Part shown: positions 57,054 through 64,000 of the stretch, piece by piece
Position numbering within the stretch: the first letter of the stretch is position 1
Layout of the letters: each line of letters opens with the position of its first letter
From: Azospirillum sp. TSH64
GTDB lineage: Bacteria > Pseudomonadota > Alphaproteobacteria > Azospirillales > Azospirillaceae
NCBI RefSeq assembly: GCF_003116035.1
Contig: NZ_LGQW01000015.1
Span: 2,281,853 to 2,345,852 of the forward strand
DNA: 64,000 nt
Reading direction: 5' to 3'
The notes under the pieces: model-generated
Databases searched by the model: none
Told to the model about the DNA's origin: nothing
The model's input: only the letters and a program-made list of their open reading frames with translations
Program-made: the position numbers and the translations under genes

Positions 57054-58412
57054 ATGAGTGTAACGCGCAACACCGTTCGTAACGGATTGTTTCCGTTCGC
57101 CTTTCGCGCGGCGGATACGGCCGGCGGGCGGAGTTCGGCGGGTATGGGGCGCCATCTGCTCGCGGCGGCCGCGCTGCTGGGGATGGTTGCCGTCGGGTCC
57201 GGCCTGTCCGCCGCCGAGGCGCTGGCGGCCAAGGCCGCCGCCATCGTCGTCGATGCCCGCACCGGGCAGGTGCTGATCGACCAGGACGCCGACGCGATCA
57301 CCCATCCGGCGTCGCTGACCAAGATGATGACGCTCTATCTGACCTTCGACGCGCTGGAGGACGGTCGCCTGACCCTCGACCAGCAGTTGCCGGTCTCGTC
57401 CTGGGCGGAGAGCATGACGCCGACCAAGCTCGGCCTGCGCGCCGGCCAGACGCTGAAGGTGGAGACGGCGATCCTCGGCCTCGTCACCAAGTCGGCCAAC
57501 GACGCCGCCGTGGTGCTGGCGGAGGCGCTGGGCGGCACCGAGTCGCGCTTCGCCGAGATGATGACGCGCAAGGCACGCGAACTGGGCATGCGCCACACCG
57601 TTTACCGCAACGCCTCGGGCCTGCCGAACATGGAGCAGGTGACGACCGCCCGCGACTATTCCTATCTGTCCCGCGCGCTGATGCGCGACCATGCGAAGTA
57701 CTACCCCTATTTCAGCCGCCGCAACTTCGTCTATGGCGGCCGCACCCTGGCCAACCACAACCACCTGATGTCCCGCTACGAGGGTATGGACGGCATCAAG
57801 ACCGGCTATACCGTGGCGTCCGGCTTCAACCTCGCCGCCTCGGCGGTGCGGGACGGGCGGCGTCTGGTCGGCGTTGTGCTGGGCGGCAAGTCTGCGGTGT
57901 CGCGCGACAACAGGATGGCGGCGCTGCTCGATCAGGCCTTCGGCCGGCCCAACCGTGGCCGCGACGACGCGCCGGTGATGGCGAGCCTCGACACCACCCG
58001 GTCCGACGCCATCGACGGCGAAGGGGACGATGACGACGAGGAGGTCGAGGTCAAGACCAAGCCGGTCGTCCGCGCCTCGCTGCAGACCGCGGCGGTTCCG
58101 GCGGCGATCCCCGCCGCGCCGACCCGAGAGGAGAAGTCCACCCGTGGCGGCAACGCCTCGCATTGGGGTGTCCAGGTCGGCGCCTTCTCCAGCAAGGCGG
58201 CGGGCAACAAGGCGGTGTCGCAGGCCGTCAAGCAGGCACCCTTCCTGCTGCGCACGGCCAAGGCCAGCGTGGTCGAGGCCAAGACCGGCAAGGACACCGT
58301 CTATCGTGCCCGTCTGACCGGCATGGACGAGAAGGATGCCCGCAAGGCCTGCGCGGTCCTGACCAAGCACGGTCACCACTGCGTCGCCGTTTCGCCCGGC
58401 GAGCGGGGCTGA
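57054..58412 (+). CDS. D-alanyl-D-alanine carboxypeptidase with SPOR domain
   Basis: A 452-aa S11 (PBP5-like) enzyme that trims peptidoglycan side chains. Active-site motifs are SLTK at 87-90, SAN at 147-149 and KTGYT near 246. A Pro/Ala- and Glu-rich linker (290-365) leads to a C-terminal SPOR domain (370-450) that binds denuded glycan, often at the division site. The export signal begins at Met31 (MGRHLLAAAALLG), so 57144 is an alternative start. The SPOR domain replaces the usual PBP5 membrane anchor. Confidence 0.92.
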   Translation: MSVTRNTVRNGLFPFAFRAADTAGGRSSAGMGRHLLAAAALLGMVAVGSGLSAAEALAAKAAAIVVDARTGQVLIDQDADAITHPASLTKMMTLYLTFDALEDGRLTLDQQLPVSSWAESMTPTKLGLRAGQTLKVETAILGLVTKSANDAAVVLAEALGGTESRFAEMMTRKARELGMRHTVYRNASGLPNMEQVTTARDYSYLSRALMRDHAKYYPYFSRRNFVYGGRTLANHNHLMSRYEGMDGIKTGYTVASGFNLAASAVRDGRRLVGVVLGGKSAVSRDNRMAALLDQAFGRPNRGRDDAPVMASLDTTRSDAIDGEGDDDDEEVEVKTKPVVRASLQTAAVPAAIPAAPTREEKSTRGGNASHWGVQVGAFSSKAAGNKAVSQAVKQAPFLLRTAKASVVEAKTGKDTVYRARLTGMDEKDARKACAVLTKHGHHCVAVSPGERG

Positions 58413-58444
58413 AGAACAGGCTGACTGCCGCCGGCCGGGGTAAG

Positions 58445-59212
58445 TCATCCCCGCGCCGCGGCAGCGCAGCGTTCCAGGAATTCAAGCGCCGGCGTCAGCA
58501 TGCCGGCCAATTCACCGGCCTGGCCGCCCGTATCGGCGCCCGGTTCCTCCAGCTCCTTTTCCAGAGCGCGCGCGGCCCGGCGCAGGGCGACGCAGCCATA
58601 TTGCCCGGACACGCCGGCGATCTTGTGGGCCATCGCCCCGGCGGTCGTCCGGTCGCCGTCTTTCAGCGCCTCGTCCAGCGTCTGCCCATGCTGGCGCAGC
58701 ACCGCCGCCGTCTTGTCAATCAGTTCGGCGACGCGGGCGGCGGGCAACATCTCCTGCATCGTCCCGATGGCGCGCTCGTCGAACGCCGGCTCGGCTGCCG
58801 GCTCGGCTGCCGGCGTCCTGGCCTGCGCTCCGCGGCTCAGCGCCGCCAACAGGGCGTCGAGCCGCAGCGGCTTGATCAGCGTGCCATCGGCGCCGCAGCC
58901 GTCACAGCGGTCCTGGCCTTCGCTGGTGGCGCTGGCGGTCAGCATCAGGATACGGGGGGTGCCGCCGCCGGACTGGCGGCGGATGGCGCGGACGGCCTCG
59001 TCGCCCGGCAGGCCGGGCAGGCCGAGATCCATCAGGATCAGGTCGAAGGCATCGGCCGCCGCGGCGGCGACGGCGGCCGGTCCGTCTTCCACCGCCAGCA
59101 CCCGATGGCCGGCGCGCTCCAGCAGGACGCGGGCGGCAAGGCGGGTGACCGTCTCGTCCTCCGCCAGCAGGATGTGCAAGGGGTGTGCTGCGCCCATCTG
59201 GTCCGCCGGCAT
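58445..59212 (-). CDS. Receiver-HPt phosphorelay protein
   Basis: A 255-aa protein with a receiver (Asp62 in LILMDLGLPG, Lys114) and a C-terminal HPt domain with His196 in AMAHKIAGVSGQYG. An Ala/Glu repeat (AEPAAEPA, 136-143) joins them. It has no kinase or DNA-binding part, so it passes phosphate between other proteins; the kinases at 59919 and 61784 are candidate partners. Confidence 0.88.
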   Translation of the reverse strand: MPADQMGAAHPLHILLAEDETVTRLAARVLLERAGHRVLAVEDGPAAVAAAAADAFDLILMDLGLPGLPGDEAVRAIRRQSGGGTPRILMLTASATSEGQDRCDGCGADGTLIKPLRLDALLAALSRGAQARTPAAEPAAEPAFDERAIGTMQEMLPAARVAELIDKTAAVLRQHGQTLDEALKDGDRTTAGAMAHKIAGVSGQYGCVALRRAARALEKELEEPGADTGGQAGELAGMLTPALEFLERCAAAARG

Positions 59213-59297
59213 GCCGGTCCGCTCTCCCAGGTTGATATGGTGGCCGCAGTCTAGCCGGTTCCGCGCCCCTCCGCATCCCCGCGGTCGGGTGGCCGGG

Positions 59298-59789
59298 TCA
59301 CACGGTCGGCGAGGATTGGGTAAACATTGGATCCTCGATCCGGTGCAGCCGCCCGGCGCCCGTCATCGCGGCGCGCAGCAGCAGGGTCTTGCGGCGGGCG
59401 GCCGCCAGCTTGGCGACTGGAGCCTCGCGCAGGACTTCGGCGCCGTAGGCATCGGCGACGATCAAGCCGCAATCCTCAGGGATCAGTTCGGTCGGGAAGC
59501 CGTCATCGACCGCGAAATAGAAAGCGTCGCACCATTCCCGATATTCCTGCCATTTCTGGTCGGAGCGGAAATCGGGCACACCGCTCTTCACCTCGACGAT
59601 CAGGATGTTGCCGGCCTCGTCGATGGCGAGCACATCGGCCCGCCGGCCGCTCGCCAAACGGAATTCGGTCAGGCTGGCATAGCCGCGTGTCGCCAGCGCC
59701 CGCCGGACGCCGCGGAAGATCGGCGGCGCACCCACAGCCGGGAAGCTGGCCTCGGTGTCGGAAACCGGAACGGCAATGTCGTCGCTCAT
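59298..59789 (-). CDS. mmcB: MmcB-type DNA repair nuclease family protein
   Basis: A 163-aa protein of the MmcB family (DUF2031), PD-(D/E)XK-like. Recognisable are RADVLAID with the first Asp, ILIVEVKSGVPDFRSDQKW with the E-x-K, and YFAVDDGFP. In Caulobacter-type bacteria mmcB is SOS-linked and helps repair mitomycin damage. Start at 59789 (MSDDIAVP) is preferred; the frame upstream is not conserved. Confidence 0.88.
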   Translation of the reverse strand: MSDDIAVPVSDTEASFPAVGAPPIFRGVRRALATRGYASLTEFRLASGRRADVLAIDEAGNILIVEVKSGVPDFRSDQKWQEYREWCDAFYFAVDDGFPTELIPEDCGLIVADAYGAEVLREAPVAKLAAARRKTLLLRAAMTGAGRLHRIEDPMFTQSSPTV

Positions 59790-59918
59790 GACGCGGTGCC
59801 ACCATCGAAACAGGAACGTGTAGGGAACATGATGCCCACAATGACCTGTCGTCCCGTCCCCGCCAAGGGGCAAAAGGTGGATGCGGGCAATCGGCGCGCC
59901 GAATTTAGCCCGACAGAA

Positions 59919-61529
59919 TCAGCCGGGCAGAATGACCGGAGGCAGGGGCGCCGGCCGGCAGCGGTCGCGCGGCAGGCTGCGGTCGGCGGGGAAGACCAGC
60001 ACGACCGCGGTGCCGACGCCGGGCTGGCTGGTCAGTTCCATCCGTCCGCCATGCATCTCGACAAGCCGCTTGACGATGGGCAGCCCCAGCCCGGTCCCGC
60101 GGGAGTTGCGGGCGATCGTGGAGTCCGGCGGTTCGAACGGGTGGAGGATGCGCGGAAGCTCGGCGCTCGGGATGCCCACGCCGGTGTCGGCCACCATCAG
60201 CCCGATCCCGCCGTCCGGCATCAGATGGGCCGTCAGCATCACCTCGCCGCCGGGACGGGTGTGGGTGACGGCGTTCGATAGCAGATTGGTCAGCATCTGG
60301 GTCAACGCCTGGGCGTCGCCCTGCAGAAGCGGCAGGTCGGCGGGCACCTCGCGGCGCAATTGGACGTCGCCTTCCTTCGCCACCTCCTGCAGGGCGGAGA
60401 CGACGCGCAGCGACAGCATGTCGAGGTCCACCCCCTCCTCGGCCATCGGCATGCCGCCGCCATCCAGGCGCGACAGTTCCAGGATGTCGTCGATCAGCGC
60501 CAGCAGATGGGTTCCCGCATCGCGGATGTCGCCGGCATAGCTGCGGTAGCGGGGATTGCCCAGCGGCCCGAACGCCTCGGACAGCAGCATCTCCGAAAAG
60601 CCGAGCACGGCGTTCAGCGGGGTCCGCAACTCGTGGCTCATCTGGGCCAGGAAGGCGCTTTTGGCGCGGCTGGCGCTTTCCGCCTCGGCGCGGGCGGTTC
60701 TGGCCTCCGCCTCGCGGATGCGCAGCCGCTCCTCGTTCAGCTTCAGCGTGGTGACGTCGGTGTAGTGGACCAGTACGCCGCCCGGCACCGCATGTTCGCG
60801 GCTGAGCAGCCAGCGTCCGTCGGGCAACGGCACCACCATCGGCGGTTCCAGGCGGCGATGGCGCTCCAGCCGCGCCGCCACCCAGGCGCGGCGCTCCTCC
60901 TCGGTGGTCAGGCGCGGGTCGGTCAGGGCGAAGCGGTGGGCCAACTCCGAGAACGCAACGCCGGGAACCAGCCGGTCGGCCACATCGGGCAGATCCCTCT
61001 TCAGCCGGCCGTTGGCATGGACCAGCCGGTCCTCATGGTCGAACAGGGCAAAGCTCTCTGCGCTGTGCTCGAGCGCTGCGGTCAGGCTTTCGGCCAGCGC
61101 TTCGGCCACCGTCGGCGTTTCGGGGCCAAGGTCGGTCAACACGGCGCACAACCCGACGGGTGCAGGACCGGCCGATACCCGCCAGCGCACCGGCGTCGTG
61201 CCGCGCCGCGCCGCGACGGTGCGCTCCACCGGGCCGTGCAGGGCATCGGCCAGAGCCGCGAACAGGCCGGGGCAGGCGGCATCGATGCCGCCGCCGCGCA
61301 GCCGCCGGCCTGTCAGCGGGGCGATGCCCATCAGCCGCTCCGCCGCCGGGTTGGCGGACAGCCATTCCAGGTCGGTCAGCGCACCTGTGCAGTCGTGGTG
61401 CGCCTTGAGCACTGCAACCGCATCGGGCAGATGCAGCATGGCGAGCAGCAGAGGATCGGCAGGCGGGAGTTCCTCGGCCGCGGTCCCGCCCCGCCCGGCA
61501 TCGGCACAAGTCTGCGTGTCGCAATCCAT
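59919..61529 (-). CDS. PAS histidine kinase (soluble)
   Basis: A 536-aa kinase without membrane segments. Two weak PAS regions (25-120 and 145-255), a short coiled coil, HisKA with the phospho-His near 300 in QMSHELRTPLNAV, then HATPase (DTGVGI and GTGLGLPIV). No receiver is attached, so it probably signals to a separate receiver such as the REC-HPt protein 700 bases away. Confidence 0.88.
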   Translation of the reverse strand: MDCDTQTCADAGRGGTAAEELPPADPLLLAMLHLPDAVAVLKAHHDCTGALTDLEWLSANPAAERLMGIAPLTGRRLRGGGIDAACPGLFAALADALHGPVERTVAARRGTTPVRWRVSAGPAPVGLCAVLTDLGPETPTVAEALAESLTAALEHSAESFALFDHEDRLVHANGRLKRDLPDVADRLVPGVAFSELAHRFALTDPRLTTEEERRAWVAARLERHRRLEPPMVVPLPDGRWLLSREHAVPGGVLVHYTDVTTLKLNEERLRIREAEARTARAEAESASRAKSAFLAQMSHELRTPLNAVLGFSEMLLSEAFGPLGNPRYRSYAGDIRDAGTHLLALIDDILELSRLDGGGMPMAEEGVDLDMLSLRVVSALQEVAKEGDVQLRREVPADLPLLQGDAQALTQMLTNLLSNAVTHTRPGGEVMLTAHLMPDGGIGLMVADTGVGIPSAELPRILHPFEPPDSTIARNSRGTGLGLPIVKRLVEMHGGRMELTSQPGVGTAVVLVFPADRSLPRDRCRPAPLPPVILPG

Positions 61530-61684
61530 CCGGCGATCATTGCGGCCTATTCCTAAGAAACGCTGAAGGCCGAATCAAATATGTTGCCGAATATTTGTCG
61601 AATTGTAACAAATCAGATGAAGAGCCCCTTCAATGCATGGGGTTTACCGAAAAAGCAACGAAAGGTTTGATTGAGGTGACCGTT

Positions 61685-61744
61685 ATGATCTTCGCGTTCC
61701 ATCTGCCCAATGGCGGGCTTTGCAACGGGCTGTGCCTTCCATAG
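61685..61744 (+). CDS. Possible 19-codon leader ORF upstream of a kinase gene
   Basis: MIFAFHLPNGGLCNGLCLP stop, with GAGGTGA about 7 bases before the ATG. It ends 39 bases before the hybrid kinase start. It could be a leader peptide or chance. Confidence 0.25.
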   Translation: MIFAFHLPNGGLCNGLCLP

Positions 61745-61783
61745 TCTCTAGTCTTATCGGAGCGTGAGGGTTGGGACGCAGGT

Positions 61784-63253
61784 GTGACGGTGAAGGGCAG
61801 CCACGACGATGCCGGCAGTGCGGGGCCGGCCCTTCTGGTGTTCGGGACCGACGGACGGCTCGCCGACTGGACGCCGGCGGCCGCAGCCCTTCCGCTGCTG
61901 GCCGGACGCCTGACCGCCGGCATGCCGGCCGACGAGCTGGAGGCCAGCCTGTTCCCGTCCGCCGGACCGCACATGATGCCCGACCGCCAGGTGCTGCGGC
62001 TTGCCGGCGGGGGGGCGGTGTGGCGGTTCGACGCGTCGCTTTCGTCCGTCTCTTTGAATGCCGGCTCCCCTGCGGTCCGGCGGATGCCCGATCCGGCCGA
62101 CAGGCTGTTCGCGGCGGCGAGCCATGACCTGCGCCAGCCTCTGGCCGCGCTCTCGCTGCTGATCGGCACGCTGGATGGCCGGCTGGATGCCGGAGTGGCG
62201 GAAAGCAGGGTGGCTGAAAGCCGGCTTGGCGAGGGGCGCGACCTGCTGCACTCGATGGCCCAGGCGGTGGAATCGATGCGCAGCATGGTCGATGGCCATT
62301 TCGACCTCGTCCGCCTGGAAAGCGGCCTGATGGAGCCGGACATCCGCACCCACGCGGTGAACGGCCTCCTGATGCGCCTGGCGCTGGAGGTGGCGCCGCG
62401 CTTCGCCGACCGCGGTCTGCGCTTCTCCGTGATGCCCTGTTCGGCGATGGTGCGGACCGACTCCGCACTGTTGGAGCGCCTGCTGCACGGGCTGGTCGCC
62501 AATGCCTTGCGCGGCACGGTGCGGGGCCGCGTGCTGCTGGGCTGCCGCCTGCGCGGCGACCGCCTGCGCGTCGAGGTATGGGACAGCGGCCGTGGCCTGT
62601 CGTCGCAGCGGCTGGCGGCCCTGCGGACTGAGCTGGCGAAGCCGGTCGGGGAAGGGGGAGGGGCGCTCGGCCTGGACCTGACCCTCGTTCGTGGCCTTGC
62701 CCGCAAGCTCGGCCTCGGGCTGGAGGTCTGCGCGGAGGAGGGGCGGGGCACCGTCTTCGCCGTCCTTGTCCCCATATCCGTCGAACATGCCGCCGAAGGG
62801 GCGGACGCGTCCGCGCAGGCGGAGAGCGCGGCAGCCGGGGCACCGGCGTCGGACGGCGGCACCACCGACATCAGCTGCACCCGCATCCTGGTGATCGAGG
62901 ACGACCCCATGGTGCTGGCGGCGCTGGAAGCGCTGCTCGGGCAATGGGGATGCAGCGTGGTCGGCGCGGACTCCTACGACATGGCTGTCGAACGGCTCGG
63001 CCCGGCGCCCGAGCACTTTCACCTCGTCATATCCGATCTGCGGCTGAAGGGAGCCGCCAACGGCATCGTCGCGATCCGGCAGATCGTCAAGCTGTTCGAC
63101 CGTCCGGTTCCGGGAATGATCCTGACCGGCGACACCGACCCCAAGCGGCTGCGCGAGGCGCGGCTGTCCGGTTATCCGCTGCTGCACAAGCCGGTGGCCC
63201 CGCTTGCCCTGCGTGCCGCCGTGGTCCGTCTGCTCGGGCATGATCCACTCTGA
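61784..63253 (+). CDS. Hybrid histidine kinase with C-terminal receiver (paralogue)
   Basis: A 489-aa soluble hybrid kinase starting with GTG. A short N-terminal sensor region (15-100) precedes HisKA with His114 in AASHDLRQPL, HATPase, and a receiver with IEDD, Asp418 in SDLRLKG and Lys469. The HATPase is less typical: the N-box reads GLVANALRGT and the G2 region lacks the usual GxGLGL spacing (GGGALGLDL). Layout and receiver motifs (TGDTDP.RLR) match the gene at 27163-28767. It is divergent from the kinase at 59919. Confidence 0.85.
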   Translation: MTVKGSHDDAGSAGPALLVFGTDGRLADWTPAAAALPLLAGRLTAGMPADELEASLFPSAGPHMMPDRQVLRLAGGGAVWRFDASLSSVSLNAGSPAVRRMPDPADRLFAAASHDLRQPLAALSLLIGTLDGRLDAGVAESRVAESRLGEGRDLLHSMAQAVESMRSMVDGHFDLVRLESGLMEPDIRTHAVNGLLMRLALEVAPRFADRGLRFSVMPCSAMVRTDSALLERLLHGLVANALRGTVRGRVLLGCRLRGDRLRVEVWDSGRGLSSQRLAALRTELAKPVGEGGGALGLDLTLVRGLARKLGLGLEVCAEEGRGTVFAVLVPISVEHAAEGADASAQAESAAAGAPASDGGTTDISCTRILVIEDDPMVLAALEALLGQWGCSVVGADSYDMAVERLGPAPEHFHLVISDLRLKGAANGIVAIRQIVKLFDRPVPGMILTGDTDPKRLREARLSGYPLLHKPVAPLALRAAVVRLLGHDPL

Positions 63254-63555
63254 TAACAAAGACTAGAATGCCAGTTGAATGGATTCGGGGTAAGTAAGCA
63301 AAAGATGGAGAGTCGAAACCATTGAGGTTTTGTGCAGCGCAATGACATTTCTGAAACAGAGACCGAAGGATACGGCGAAGTGCAACAAACTTTCGTCCGT
63401 TTCCCTCAACGCAACAGTTCTTTTATCCACCAATGGTTAGGCCGCTATCCTCCTTTCGTTTGAGCTTCAAGTTTCGCATACCATTTTATGTCTTGCCTTC
63501 GCTATGATCGGTTCGGGCACTCGCTGTTCGAACGGGTTGGGTGGAGGGCGTTCGG
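63254..63555. other. AT-rich intergenic region before the CHASE gene
   Basis: No gene is supported in about 300 bases. It is AT-richer than its surroundings and probably holds the promoter of the following gene. Confidence 0.4.
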
Positions 63556-64000
63556 ATGAACCGGCGTTATCGGGAGGGGGGACGGGCCGGGAAACTGGTG
63601 GTGATCATTATCGCAGGGATGCTCCTGTCCTTTTCGGCCTTCCTGATGATCAGGAGTGCCACCCGCGGAGCTGAGCTTGCTCTGGCGGACCGCCAGGCCA
63701 TCCAGCTCCATGACCAGTTGAAGTCTGATTTCGAGGACCAGAGTGTGCTTTTGCGCGCGCTCAGCGGTCCGATGGCCGGCCCGGCTCCAGTCACGGAGGT
63801 GAGCTTCGCATCGGCCGTCGAGCCGCTGCTGCCGCTCTACCCCAATTTGCATGCCGTCGCCTGGGCGCGCCGGATCGCCGAACGGGACGTCCCGTTGTTG
63901 GAGCGTGCGATGCGCGCGGCGGGCCACAGTTCCTTCGCCGTCCGCACCGCCGGTGGCGGGGGAAGCGCGGAGTCCGACGGCGGCGCCAGCGATTCTTCCG
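63556..64000 (+). CDS. N-terminal part of a CHASE-type membrane sensor (cut by window end)
   Basis: An open frame from ATG at 63556, with GGAGGG 7 bases upstream, runs to the end of the window without a stop (148 codons). It has a basic start, one membrane helix (about 13-32: KLVVIIIAGMLLSFSAFLMI), a helical stretch and then a segment resembling a CHASE sensor domain (LHAVAWARRI followed by a Gly/Ser-rich insert). The missing part is likely a kinase or GGDEF output. Confidence 0.7.
   Translation, partial: MNRRYREGGRAGKLVVIIIAGMLLSFSAFLMIRSATRGAELALADRQAIQLHDQLKSDFEDQSVLLRALSGPMAGPAPVTEVSFASAVEPLLPLYPNLHAVAWARRIAERDVPLLERAMRAAGHSSFAVRTAGGGGSAESDGGASDSS

Noticed and set aside
1-64000. CRISPR array, tRNA or rRNA
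   Set aside because: No regularly spaced repeats and no cloverleaf or rRNA-like segments were noticed on either strand by eye; a model-based scan was not possible.

Overview
The window looks like the chromosome or a large replicon of a high-GC, PHA-making alphaproteobacterium, most likely Azospirillum or a close relative in the Rhodospirillales. This rests on a ClpS/ClpA pair, tandem phasins, an MmcB-type repair nuclease, a DUF1674 (Sdh assembly) protein, a mucR-like remnant and a dense set of hybrid histidine kinases. The taxon is inferred from gene content and composition, not from an rRNA gene; I found no rRNA, tRNA or CRISPR array.

Positions 1 to about 22,100 are visibly lower in GC than the rest and form the right-hand part of a defence island that runs off the left edge. 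In order: a DarT1 ADP-ribosyltransferase toxin with its NADAR antitoxin (366-1717, +); a fusion of two XRE helix-turn-helix domains to a DNA methyltransferase (1854-3359, -) with palindromes at its start; an unknown small gene; a decayed mucR-like fragment; an unknown 292-aa gene with a phage-type tail; and a complete six-gene type 1 BREX operon read right to left (brxA-brxB-brxC-pglX-pglZ-brxL, 18715-5620). Divergent from brxA is a translationally coupled pair of unknown genes, the first of which may be a small regulator. Then come a small unknown gene, a compact tyrosine recombinase and about 1.5 kb of apparently non-coding DNA.

From about 22.8 kb the sequence is ordinary high-GC core genome. 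It holds a Cache-PAS-GGDEF-EAL protein, a YgjP-type metalloprotease, a hybrid kinase, the ugpBAEC glycerol-3-phosphate importer behind a candidate Pho box, an Sdh assembly factor, HtpX, a DHH phosphoesterase, a DMT transporter, a divergent CobD-like protein, a periplasmic ankyrin protein and several small or unknown proteins.

From 40 to 49 kb lies a signalling block. A coupled operon (membrane PAS kinase, REC-kinase-REC-HPt protein, DUF1329 protein) is divergent from a partner-switching set (STAS antagonist, HATPase anti-sigma-like protein, REC-PP2C phosphatase). After it come nadK, clpA/clpS, two phasins with a shared upstream box, an Anbu-type proteasome-like protein, a lipoprotein, a D,D-carboxypeptidase with a SPOR domain, a REC-HPt protein, mmcB, two more kinases and the start of a CHASE-type sensor cut by the window end.

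The most notable content is the island: a full BREX-1 set with a compositionally mosaic pglX carrying an A8 tract, next to an ADP-ribosylation toxin system, a self-regulating-looking methyltransferase fusion and four unknown genes that are candidates for accessory defence functions.
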